A model generated the notes under the pieces. That model made no database searches. It was not told the origin of the DNA and saw only the letters and a list, made by a program, of their open reading frames with translations. The translations under genes were made by a program, and so were the position numbers. From assembly GCF_014127485.1 (NCBI RefSeq), contig NZ_CP059903.1:2232001-2296000 (forward strand): DNA of 64,000 nucleotides, given 5' to 3'. The stretch comes from Nocardioides dongkuii. GTDB taxonomy: Bacteria; Actinomycetota; Actinomycetes; Propionibacteriales; Nocardioidaceae. Shown one piece after another: positions 21,781 through 29,243 of the stretch (position 1 is the stretch's first letter; each line of letters begins with the position of its first letter).

Positions 21781-22692
21781 TCAGATCAGGTTGACGCGCT
21801 GGTAGATCCGCATCGCCGGCCGGCTGAGCAGCCCCACCTCGGCGAGGAAGTGCATGAGGTGGGAGCAGCTGTTGCGGACCATCGTCTTGTGGTGCTCGTT
21901 GCTGCGCGCCGCTGCGATGGCCGTCGTCGGGTCGAGCCCCGCGGCGGCGTACACGCCCTCGTTGACCATGTTCTTGACGATGAAGTACGCCGCGGCGGCG
22001 ATCACGACGCTGCTGGTCCGCTTGCGCGTGGCGCTCGCCCCCGCCATCCGCTCACGGATCTCCTGGCGGGCGAACTTCATGTGCCGCGACTCCTCCACCA
22101 CGTGGATCTGGCTGGTCCGGCGGACCAGGGGCAGGACGTTCTCGCCCCGCATCCAGTCGCGCTGCATGACGTCGAGGACCTCCTCGGCGACCAGGATCCC
22201 GCCGTACGCGGCTTCACCCCCGGCGGCGGACTTGAAGACCCGACCCAGCTCGATGCTCAGGCGGGTCGGGAAGTAGGCGTCGATCTCCAGCTTCTCGCAC
22301 GCGCGGGCGAACATGATCGAGTGTCGGCATTCATCGCCGATCTCGGTGAGCGCGAACTGGAACTCGGCGTCGGCGTAGTTCTTGACGTATTGGTCGCGGA
22401 GCACCATCTGCTGCAGGATCATCTCGAACCAGATGCCGGTGCTCATGATCGACGCGACCTCGTGCCGGGTCAGCGTGACCCGCTGCTCCTCGGTCATCTC
22501 CTCCCACAGCGGCGTCCCGTAGAGCGTCGACCACTCGGGGTTCAGCCCGTAGTGGGCGGGGTCCAGCGGGGCGTCCCAGTCGACGTCGACGGCCGGGTCG
22601 TAGGAGAGCGCGGCCGCGGAGTCCAGCAGCCGGCGGGACACGTCCTCGTCGCCGCTCGTGACGGGGTCGGCGTGGTGCGTCAAGAGGGTCAT
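21781..22692 (-). CDS. AurF-like diiron oxygenase
   Basis: A 303-residue ferritin-like diiron protein of the p-aminobenzoate N-oxygenase AurF family. Metal ligands are visible as RHEVASIMSTGIWFE, EIGDECRHSIMF (ExxxRH), VAEEVLD and VEESRHMKF (ExxRH). AurF oxidises an aromatic amine using O2 and electrons from a reductase; the substrate of this homologue is unknown. GGAGG precedes the ATG. It is expressed toward fprB and divergently from a TetR gene, with two palindromic operators between. The pair resembles, as I recall, Rv0885-Rv0886 of M. tuberculosis. Confidence 0.82.
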   Translation of the reverse strand: MTLLTHHADPVTSGDEDVSRRLLDSAAALSYDPAVDVDWDAPLDPAHYGLNPEWSTLYGTPLWEEMTEEQRVTLTRHEVASIMSTGIWFEMILQQMVLRDQYVKNYADAEFQFALTEIGDECRHSIMFARACEKLEIDAYFPTRLSIELGRVFKSAAGGEAAYGGILVAEEVLDVMQRDWMRGENVLPLVRRTSQIHVVEESRHMKFARQEIRERMAGASATRKRTSSVVIAAAAYFIVKNMVNEGVYAAAGLDPTTAIAAARSNEHHKTMVRNSCSHLMHFLAEVGLLSRPAMRIYQRVNLI

Positions 22693-22717
22693 GCAGGCCT
22701 CCGAGAGTCGTCCGCAG

Positions 22718-22742
22718 TTGCGGGTACGGACCGTACCCGCAA
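22718..22742. promoter_or_regulatory. TetR-type operator 1 (12-bp-arm palindrome)
   Basis: TTGCGGGTACGG and CCGTACCCGCAA flank a single central base: a perfect 25-bp palindrome in the divergent gap. Its core is GGTAC-N5-GTACC (22723-22737). Confidence 0.85.
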
Positions 22743-22749
22743 GGTGTAC

Positions 22750-22764
22750 GGTACTCGATGTACC
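22750..22764. promoter_or_regulatory. TetR-type operator 2 (same core, 27 bp away)
   Basis: A second GGTAC-N5-GTACC occurs in the same gap, with its centre 27 bp from operator 1. The identical arms and spacing support two binding sites for one dimeric repressor. Confidence 0.65.
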
Positions 22765-22806
22765 CATCACCGTGAACCCCCGCCCCACCGTCACCCGAGG
22801 ATTACG

Positions 22807-23487
22807 ATGGCAACCATGACCAGCGAGCCCGCCGCGGTGGACGGCCGCGCCGCGCGCTGGTCGGGCCAGCACGAGCGGCGCCGCGCGCAGTTCGTGGAGG
22901 CCGCCCTGGACGCGATCGCCGAGCACGGCCCGGACGTGTCCACCGACCAGATCGCCCAGCGCGCCGGGGTGGCCCGGACGCGCCTGTACAAGCACTTCGC
23001 CGGCGCCGCCGACCTCAACCGGTCGATCGCCGCCCGGGCCGTCGAGCTCGTGACCGCCGAGCTGGAGCCGGTGTGGAACCCCCAGGGCTCGCCGATGGAG
23101 ATGATCAGCACCGCCGTCTCGACCCATCTGCGGTGGCTGACCGAGCACGGCAACCTGTACCGCTACCTGACCAAGCGCTCGCTGTCCGGATCGGCCGACG
23201 GTCCCGACGCGGTCACCGACGTCAAGAGCAGCATCGCCCAGCACCTCTCAGCGCTGTTCGACACCTACTTCGAGCTCCTCGGGATCGAGGGCGTCCCGGC
23301 CGAGCCCCTCGGCTACGGCCTGGTCGGGTACGTCGACGCGGCCGCCACCCGCTGGCTCGAGCGCCCCGGGGACGTGACCCTCGACGAGATGATCGACCAG
23401 CTCACCCGGGCCATCTGGGCGGTCCTCGACGAGATCCTCGAGCGGCACGGCATCGCGCTCGACCCCTCGGACCCGCTCCCCCTCTGA
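22807..23487 (+). CDS. TetR/AcrR family transcriptional regulator
   Basis: A 226-residue TetR regulator. The N-terminal helix-turn-helix lies about residues 25-65 (RRAQFVEAALDAIAEHG, DQIAQRAGVARTRLYKHFAG). The rest is the ligand-binding helical domain. It is preceded by about 20 non-conserved residues. GAGG lies 6 nt before the ATG at 22807; an in-frame ATG at 22816 is the alternative. Position over two GGTAC-N5-GTACC sites suggests it represses itself and the diiron oxygenase-fprB operon. Confidence 0.88.
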   Translation: MATMTSEPAAVDGRAARWSGQHERRRAQFVEAALDAIAEHGPDVSTDQIAQRAGVARTRLYKHFAGAADLNRSIAARAVELVTAELEPVWNPQGSPMEMISTAVSTHLRWLTEHGNLYRYLTKRSLSGSADGPDAVTDVKSSIAQHLSALFDTYFELLGIEGVPAEPLGYGLVGYVDAAATRWLERPGDVTLDEMIDQLTRAIWAVLDEILERHGIALDPSDPLPL

Positions 23488-23492
23488 GCCCG

Positions 23493-24191
23493 TCATCCGC
23501 CCCTCGCGCGCACGCGGAACTCGTTCCCGTCCGGGTCGGCGAGCTCCACCGTGTCCGGCAGCTCGGTGAGCACGGTGGCCCCGAGCGCGACCAGCCTCGC
23601 CACCTCGGCGGGGTCGGTCGCCTCCAGCTCTAGCCGCTGCCGGTTCCGCCCGCGCTTCGAGTCGTACGGCGGCCCGCCCCACGAGACCTTGGTGCCGCCG
23701 TGCGGGGACTGGATCGCGGTCTCCTCGTCCTGGTCCCAGACGAGCGGCCACCCGAGCGCGGCGCTCCAGAACAGGCCAACGTTCCGGCTGCCGTCGCACG
23801 TGACCTCGCCGAGGCGACCGCAGCCCGCCAGGAACCCGTTGTCGGGCCCGATCACGCAGAACGCGCCGCCCACGGGGTCGGCCAGCACGACGTGGTCCTC
23901 CTCCGGGAGCTGGCCCACGTCGAGGTGCCGGCCGCCGAGCGCGAGCGCCCGCTCGATCGTCCGGGCCCGGTCGTCCTCGCTGGTGCTGGTCAGGTGGAGG
24001 TGCAGCCGGGCCGGGCCCTCGGGGTCCGTCGTACCCCCGCCGAACCGCAGTCCCACCTGCGTCGCGTCACCCGGCATCAGGACCCCGCCGTCGTCCTCGA
24101 CGGCCGCGCGGCCGAGCAGGGCGCCCCAGAACGCCGCGGTCCGGGCCGGGTCGGGGACGTCGAAGGTCACCGCCACCAGGTGCACAGGCAT
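23493..24191 (-). CDS. double VOC (glyoxalase/dioxygenase fold) protein
   Basis: A 232-residue protein of two VOC modules: residues about 1-115 (VTFDVPDPARTAAFWGALLGR, ending LADPVGGAFCVI) and 125-230 (CDGSRNVGLFWSAALGW, ending VELADPDGNEFRVR). Actinobacterial proteins of this type are often listed as glyoxalase/bleomycin-resistance-like, without known substrate. It is convergent with the TetR gene (6-bp gap). Confidence 0.82.
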   Translation of the reverse strand: MPVHLVAVTFDVPDPARTAAFWGALLGRAAVEDDGGVLMPGDATQVGLRFGGGTTDPEGPARLHLHLTSTSEDDRARTIERALALGGRHLDVGQLPEEDHVVLADPVGGAFCVIGPDNGFLAGCGRLGEVTCDGSRNVGLFWSAALGWPLVWDQDEETAIQSPHGGTKVSWGGPPYDSKRGRNRQRLELEATDPAEVARLVALGATVLTELPDTVELADPDGNEFRVRARGG

Positions 24192-24239
24192 CTGCCCAGG
24201 CTAGGTCCAGGGGGACGTCTCGGCGCCAAGTCTGAGGAG

Positions 24240-24432
24240 ATGACGCGCTTCGCCGTCGACCCACCGACCTTCCTGAGGCTCGCGCGCGGCGACGAGCGAC
24301 CGCGGCGACGCGGAGTACCTCGCCGTGGCCACGCTCCGGGCCGACCGGCTGGTCACCGCCGACGCCGGCCTCGCAGCCGCGGCCTCCGGCATCGTCCCGC
24401 TCGCCGGGTTCGAGGACCTGTTCCACGCCTGA
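24240..24432 (+). pseudogene. remnant of a PIN-domain (VapC-like) toxin gene
   Basis: The ATG at 24240, with GAGGA before it, opens MTRFAVDPPTFLRLA, the usual N-terminus of an actinobacterial PIN-domain protein. After about 17 codons the frame is lost. A different frame from about 24303 encodes DAEYLAVATLRADRLVTADAG and then AAAASGIVPLAGFEDLFHA with a stop at 24432, which is the family C-terminus. Roughly 65-75 internal codons, with the central acidic residues, are missing. This is an internal deletion, so it cannot encode an active nuclease. No antitoxin gene is adjacent. Confidence 0.75.
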
Positions 24433-24470
24433 CGAGAGCGGACCGGGACTGTCGGTGGTCTGCTCTAGAT

Positions 24471-24486
24471 TCGAAGACATGTTCGA
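24471..24486 (+). promoter_or_regulatory. LexA SOS-box-like site over the start codon
   Basis: TCGAAG-ACAT-GTTCGA matches the mycobacterial-type SOS box TCGAAC-N4-GTTCGA at all but one base. It spans the ATG at 24479; a TAGATT box (24466-24471) abuts it. LexA control of 13E12-repeat genes is known in mycobacteria. Confidence 0.65.
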
Positions 24487-25822
24487 ACAGGGCGTCTCTG
24501 AGCTGGCGGGGTGGGTCACGGCCCTGGCCGATGCGCCCTCGGCTGGCTCGGACGCGGACCGGGTGGATCGGATCCGGCTCCTGGAGGAGCTGAAGTGCGC
24601 CGCGGAGGCGTTGCAGGCCCGCGACGCGGTCGACCTGGACGCCTCGGTGCGCCAGGTCCAGCGCGACGCGGGGGTCCCGGCGCGGCGGCTGGGTGAGGGG
24701 GTCGCCGCGCAGGTGGGGTGGCCGGCGGGTCTCCCCGGTCCGGGCCTCGAAGCTGCTGGGGTTTGCGAAGGTGATGACCGTCGAGCTGCCGCACACCGCG
24801 GAGCTGATGCGTCGCGGGCTGCTCTCGGAGTGGCGGGCCACGATCGTGGCCCGGGAGACCGGCTGCCTCGACCTCCAGGACCGCCGCGAGGTCGACCGGC
24901 TGCTGTGCGCCGGCGGGCCCGGGTACGCCCCGGCGATCGAGATGGGCGACCGGGAGCTCGCCGACACCGCCAAGAAGCACGCCTACCGCCTCGACGCCGC
25001 CTCGTTCACCGCCCGGGCCGCGAAGGCGGTCGAGGAGCGCACCGTCACGATCCGGCCCGCCCCGGACACGATGACCTGGGTCACCGCCCTGCTCCCGGTC
25101 GCCCAAGGCGTGGGGGTGTACGCCGCGCTCCGGGCCGCCGCGGACTCCGCCCGCGCGACCGGTGACCCCCGCAGCCGGGGGCAGGTGATGGCCGACACCC
25201 TCGTCGAACGCGCCACCACACGGCCGGGACCGAGGCTGCCGGACCCACGACCCTCCCGGTGGAGGTGCGGTTGGTGATGACCGACCGCACCCTGTTCGCC
25301 GGCGACGACGAACCCGCCCACCTCCTCGGCTACGGCCCCGTCCCCGCCGGCTGGGCCCGAGCCCTGGCCGCCGAGGCCCTGGACAAGGCGCAGCTGTGGA
25401 TCCGGCGGCTCTACACCACCCCGGGCACCGGGACCCTGGTCGCGATGGACTCCACCGCCCGCTGCGCACCCACCGGGTTGGCCCGGTTCATCGAGACCCG
25501 CGACCTGGCCACCTGCCGCACCCCCTGGTGCGACGCCCCCGCCCGCGTGATCGACCACGTCACCGACCACCAGCACGGCGGACCCACCACCGGCCCCAAC
25601 CTCCAAGACCTCTGCGAACGCTGCAACCTCGCCAAGCAGGCCCTCGGCTGGAGCGCCACCACCCGCGCCGGACCCGACGCCCGCGGCCGGCACGTCGTGG
25701 ACTGGCGGATGCCCACCGGACACCAGCACCCCGCCCGGGCCCCCGACCTCCCCGGCACCGACCACACCCGACCACCCCTCGAGGCCTGGCTCCACGACGT
25801 CATCCTCGACCTCGCGGTCTGA
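24479..25822 (+). pseudogene. DUF222-HNH endonuclease (13E12-repeat-like), two frameshifts
   Basis: Three consecutive frames join into one DUF222-HNH protein of about 450 residues. Part 1 (24479 to about 24720) reads MFEQGVSELAGWVTALADAP and ends at LGEGVAAQVGW. Part 2 (about 24722-25215) reads RRVSPVRASKLLGFAKVMTV through [13 protein letters not shown]. Part 3 (about 25217-25822) reads [20 protein letters not shown] and holds the HNH motif ([25 protein letters not shown]). Net shifts are -2 (or +1) near 24721 and -1 (or +2) near 25215. No single frame spans the gene, so it is inactive unless these are sequencing errors. An SOS-box-like site sits at the start. Confidence 0.82.
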
Positions 25823-26616
25823 CTGGGTGTGTCCCTTGGCGGGCCGCGACGCCGGATCCGCCTACAGAACGTCTTTCGGCTCGCGTGGGACGATGCGGCC
25901 CGTGAACGAACGAGTCGATTCCGTCGACGGCGAGGATCGCGGATCCGCGCCGCCCGCGGTGCGTGCCAGTCCTTGGCCTGTGCGGATGGGCACCTTGCTC
26001 TTCCGAGAGGCCACGGAGGCAGACATCGAGGCTTTGCAGTCCATCCGCAATGACTCTGACGTCAACCGGTTCATGGTGCGCACCTACGTCGATCCAGACG
26101 ATCTCAAGCACGAATGGCTAGGGGTGCCCGACAGCGCGACGGACTATTCCTGTGTCGTGGAGCGACATGGACAGGTCGTGGCCATGGGGTTCCTCGACAT
26201 TGTCGATGGCGCCGGTCAGCCGGGCCACCCCACCGGCACCGACGGTGTGATCGGCTACATCGTGCATCCCGAAGCCGCTGGTCAGGGCGTCGGCCGTGCC
26301 ACTGCTCGTGCCCTGCTGCAGGCGGCCTTCGACGGGCTCGGCCTGCGCCGGGTGACCGCCGGTGCGAATCTCGACAACGTCGCGTCTGTGCGTGTGCTCG
26401 AACAGGCGGGCATGCGCCGCGAGCGCCACGCGGTCGAGGCACTTTGGCACCGCGAGCTCGGATGGTTGGACGAGGTGGAGTACGCGATGCTCGAGCACGA
26501 ATGGGGGGCGCGAACTCCGTAGGTTCACGCACCGTCATCCGAAAGGGGGCCAGTCCGCGCGGCTCCCGCGGTGCCTACGCAACTCGCCCCAGCCAAGAGG
26601 GACACACCCAGTGAGA
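25818..26616. repeat. inverted repeats enclosing a lower-GC GNAT gene
   Basis: The left arm at 25818-25840 reads TCTGACTGGGTGTGTCCC then TTGGC. The right arm at 26592-26616, reverse-complemented, reads TCTCACTGGGTGTGTCCC, two extra bases, then TTGGC. Fourteen bases match perfectly and about 22 in all. No transposase is inside. The arms begin exactly at the stop of the HNH pseudogene. It could be a non-autonomous transposon or cassette. Confidence 0.6.
25893..26522 (+). CDS. GNAT (RimJ/RimL-like) N-acetyltransferase, probably acquired
   Basis: A GNAT protein of about 209 residues. The domain begins at LLFREATEADIEALQSIRND (near residue 34) and has GVIGYIVHPEAAGQGVGRATARALL with the acetyl-CoA loop, and NLDNVASVRVLEQAGMRRE typical of RimJ/RimL types. 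Starts at 25893 (ATG), 25902 (GTG) or 25986 (ATG) are all possible. Codon use departs from neighbours, with GAT, GAA, TTG and CTA appearing. It lies inside the inverted repeats at 25818-26616. Substrate unknown. Confidence 0.78.
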   Translation: MRPVNERVDSVDGEDRGSAPPAVRASPWPVRMGTLLFREATEADIEALQSIRNDSDVNRFMVRTYVDPDDLKHEWLGVPDSATDYSCVVERHGQVVAMGFLDIVDGAGQPGHPTGTDGVIGYIVHPEAAGQGVGRATARALLQAAFDGLGLRRVTAGANLDNVASVRVLEQAGMRRERHAVEALWHRELGWLDEVEYAMLEHEWGARTP

Positions 26617-26636
26617 GGCCTGTCCGCGACGTACGC

Positions 26637-27653
26637 CTACGCGGGATCGACGAGGCGGGCTGCCCGCTCGACGGCCGCGAGCGCGAGGTCGTCCCCGGTC
26701 CACGAGTACGTGTCGAGGGCGGTGTCGGCCAGCTTGATGACGTGCTCGTCGCCGTGCTGGGTGGCTCGGTCGAACGCGTCGGCGGCGGTCGCCGGGGGCG
26801 TGGGCGGTGCCGCACCGGTCGCGGGGCTGTAGGCGGCATGGATCGCGGCAGAGGCGGACCATGCGGCGGCGGCGCTGGCAGCCCACTGGTCGCCGGGCAG
26901 CGAGGGCAGGACGCGCAGGACTGCGTTCGGGGCCGTCGCCGCGTGGACGAGCATCACCGGATTGCCGTGGGCGTGGGTGGCGTATCGCCGTACGGCGGCG
27001 TTCACCACGTCGCGAAGGAATCTCTCCCCATCGGAGGAAGCCGCGATGGCTCGCTGTGCCTCGGCCCAGCCGTCCACGTGCTCCAGCTGCGCGAGCCGGG
27101 ACCCGATCCCCCCGACCTGATGAGGAATCGACGGCACGGCCGCGACAGCGGCGTTCGCGCTGAGGGGACCGCCCGGGCTGGCGGCACCGGGCACCGGCTG
27201 CCAGCGCGCCGCCCAGTAGCCCAGCCCCTGAGCCAGCTCGGCGACCCGTGCCGGCGTCTCGCCCTCGTCGCGCAGGACACGGACCGCGTGCCCGACCCGG
27301 ATCACTCCGTGCGTCGCTCCCGCAGCGATGCCAGGGACGAGCCGGGGCCACCAGGTGTGGAGCACGTGGGTCCAGGGATGCTCCCGGAGCTCCTCCTCGA
27401 ACCAGCCGAGCCAGTCGCCCAACCGCTGTGGGTCACCCAGGGCCGCGCGCCAGTCATCGATCCTCCCGGACCGGCCGGGGGCGCCTTCCAGGCGCCGACA
27501 GTAGCCGTCGAGCCACGCGGAGATCCGGTCCTCGTGTCCATGGCGGGCGAGGGCCTCGGCTGCCATCGGGCCGTGGTTGCTCAGCCAGCCGTCGAACTCC
27601 GGTCCAGTGGACCGGAGACGGTCGTAGGCGTCGTCGAGGCCCGCGTGGGTCAT
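26637..27653 (-). CDS. questin oxidase-like (DUF4243) protein
   Basis: A 338-residue soluble protein. It starts GLDDAYDRLRSTGPEFDGWL then SNHGPMAAEALARHG, and has THVLHTWWPRLVPGIAAGATHGVIR and GNPVMLVHAATAPNAVLRVLP, the pattern of questin oxidase-like proteins. Fungal members take part in oxidative cleavage of anthraquinones; bacterial members are uncharacterised. ATG at 27653 is the likely start (a TTG 15 bp upstream is less likely). It is the first gene after the scar region and is convergent with the GNAT gene. Confidence 0.75.
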   Translation of the reverse strand: MTHAGLDDAYDRLRSTGPEFDGWLSNHGPMAAEALARHGHEDRISAWLDGYCRRLEGAPGRSGRIDDWRAALGDPQRLGDWLGWFEEELREHPWTHVLHTWWPRLVPGIAAGATHGVIRVGHAVRVLRDEGETPARVAELAQGLGYWAARWQPVPGAASPGGPLSANAAVAAVPSIPHQVGGIGSRLAQLEHVDGWAEAQRAIAASSDGERFLRDVVNAAVRRYATHAHGNPVMLVHAATAPNAVLRVLPSLPGDQWAASAAAAWSASAAIHAAYSPATGAAPPTPPATAADAFDRATQHGDEHVIKLADTALDTYSWTGDDLALAAVERAARLVDPA

Positions 27654-27695
27654 GCCAGCATTCGACAACCTCCACCAGGGTCCAGGTCAAGAGCG

Positions 27696-28604
27696 TCAGC
27701 TGATCCACACCGGATCGGCGACGATCTCGCGGACCTGGTCCAGGGTGAGCGCGGGCTCGTCGGCCGGGTCGTGGACCGTGAGCGGGCGGTCCGCCCGGGT
27801 GCCCTCGGCGACGTAGAGCTCCACGTGCCCACCGTCGGGACCGGCAGCCACGGCCATGAAGTAGGTCCGGTCGGTGGGCTGCTCCCGACCGTCCACGATC
27901 GTCTCCTCGGCGTGCTCGGTGACGACGCCGACGAGCGTGCCGTCGTCGGACCGGATCTCCTCACAGGCCAGGTGATTGGTGAGCTCCTCGCAGGGCTTCA
28001 CCGCCTGCATGGGCTCATTGGCTCCACCGCCGCAACGCCCCAGCCGGCTGACCTCTTCGAGGGTCCGCACCGGGCCCAGGACGCCCGGGGGCGGCAGCAG
28101 GGTGAGGCTGGCGAAGTCCGCGTCGTCGCCGGCGACCAGGTTGCCCTCCCACATGCCGGTCACGGGCTCCTCGGAATCGCCGATCCGGGTGCCCTCGGGC
28201 AGCAGGGCCGACAGGTCGGCCTGGATCTGCGTCGTGGGCTTGCTCCACCATCCGGTCCCCGTCGCGCCGCACTCGTCGACCGCGGCTCCCCCGGTGCCGG
28301 GCGGTGCGGTGGTGGGGCTCGCGGAGGTCGAGCTCGTGGCGGCGGGGTCCGCGGCCATCGTGGGTCCAGAGGGGTCCTGCCCCCGCTCCGGCCCGTCGGT
28401 GGCGAACGTCGGGACGGCGAGCACGAGGGCGGTGGCCGCGGCGATGCCGCCGGCGGCGTAGGACAGGCGGCGGCGGGTGCGCTGCCGACGTCCTCGCGCC
28501 ATCGCGCGGGCGGCGACGTCGGGCGCGCGCAGACCGCCGACGGCGCGTTCCATCCGCTCGCTGAGGTGGGGGGCAGGTCCGTCGAAGGGGTCGAGGTCGT
28601 TCAT
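27696..28604 (-). CDS. membrane-anchored protein downstream of the ECF sigma gene (anti-sigma candidate)
   Basis: A 302-residue protein. Residues 1-45 are cytosolic and basic at the end (RRQRTRRRLSYA). One membrane helix follows at about 46-66. A Thr/Ser/Pro-rich linker (75-108) leads to an outside domain with several Cys residues (VDECGATGTGWWSK, RLGRCGGG, KPCEEL, HLACEEI). Its ATG overlaps the sigma factor stop (ATGA), so it is made with the sigma factor and may regulate it or sense outside conditions. No zinc-binding anti-sigma motif is seen. Confidence 0.7.
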   Translation of the reverse strand: MNDLDPFDGPAPHLSERMERAVGGLRAPDVAARAMARGRRQRTRRRLSYAAGGIAAATALVLAVPTFATDGPERGQDPSGPTMAADPAATSSTSASPTTAPPGTGGAAVDECGATGTGWWSKPTTQIQADLSALLPEGTRIGDSEEPVTGMWEGNLVAGDDADFASLTLLPPPGVLGPVRTLEEVSRLGRCGGGANEPMQAVKPCEELTNHLACEEIRSDDGTLVGVVTEHAEETIVDGREQPTDRTYFMAVAAGPDGGHVELYVAEGTRADRPLTVHDPADEPALTLDQVREIVADPVWIS

Positions 28605-29128
28605 CGGGCGCTCCTGGGGATGTCGAGGTCGTCGGCGAGCAGGTCGCGCAGCCGGCGCAGGGCCCGGCTGGCGCGGTTCTTCACTGCGGCCTCGGTGAGG
28701 TGCAGGTCCGCGGCCGTGGTCGTGACGCTGTGGTCGTGCCAATAGCGCAGGACCACCACGGCGCGGTCCAGCGGGGCGAGCTCGGCCAGGGCCGCCATCA
28801 GCGTGACCCGGTCGGCGAGGTCCTCCGACGGCGTGGCGGTGCCGGCGGCGTGGTGCTCGGGCAGCTCCCCCATGGGCAGCTCGCTGCTGCGGCGCAGTCG
28901 CCGTTCGGAGAGGAACGCGTTGAGCAGGATGCGGTGGGAGTAGGCCACCGGGTCGTCGGTGGTGCGGAGCCGGCGCCAGCCGGCGAACATCTTGGCGAGC
29001 GTGGTCTGCAGCAGGTCCTCGGCCGCGTGCGGCGAGGTGGTCAGCAGGTAGGCGCTCCGGTAGAGCCGGTCGGACTGCTGGGACACGAACTCGGTGAACT
29101 CAGCGTCGTCTCGCCTGCTCCCTCGCAC
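28601..29128 (-). CDS. SigE-family (ECF) RNA polymerase sigma factor
   Basis: A 175-residue ECF sigma factor. Region 2 is FTEFVSQQSDRLYRSAYLLT, then AAEDLLQTTLAKMFAGWRR; region 4 is AALAELAPLDRAVVVLRYW, then AVKNRASRALRRLRDLL. It belongs to the actinobacterial SigE-type subfamily with short spacers. GTG start with GGAGGCACC just upstream. The following coupled membrane protein is the likely partner. Confidence 0.88.
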   Translation of the reverse strand: MRGSRRDDAEFTEFVSQQSDRLYRSAYLLTTSPHAAEDLLQTTLAKMFAGWRRLRTTDDPVAYSHRILLNAFLSERRLRRSSELPMGELPEHHAAGTATPSEDLADRVTLMAALAELAPLDRAVVVLRYWHDHSVTTTAADLHLTEAAVKNRASRALRRLRDLLADDLDIPRSAR

Positions 29129-29231
29129 GGTGCCTCCTTTCGATCGAGCGGGCCGTACGTAGAGAAGACGCGCCCAGGCGTCGATCTGGTCTCACCCGGC
29201 TTCGGACACGCTGGTCCGTGGACACAGCGCC

Positions 29232-29237
29232 TAGCCT
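29232..29237 (+). promoter_or_regulatory. TANNNT -10 box for the ceramidase-like gene
   Basis: TAGCCT lies 6 nt before the GTG at 29244 with no Shine-Dalgarno sequence between. Confidence 0.4.
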
Positions 29238-29243
29238 GCCCCC

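Noticed and set aside
24240..24432. Programmed frameshift in the PIN-domain gene
   Set aside because: A large internal part of the protein is missing, not just shifted, so a deletion explains it better.
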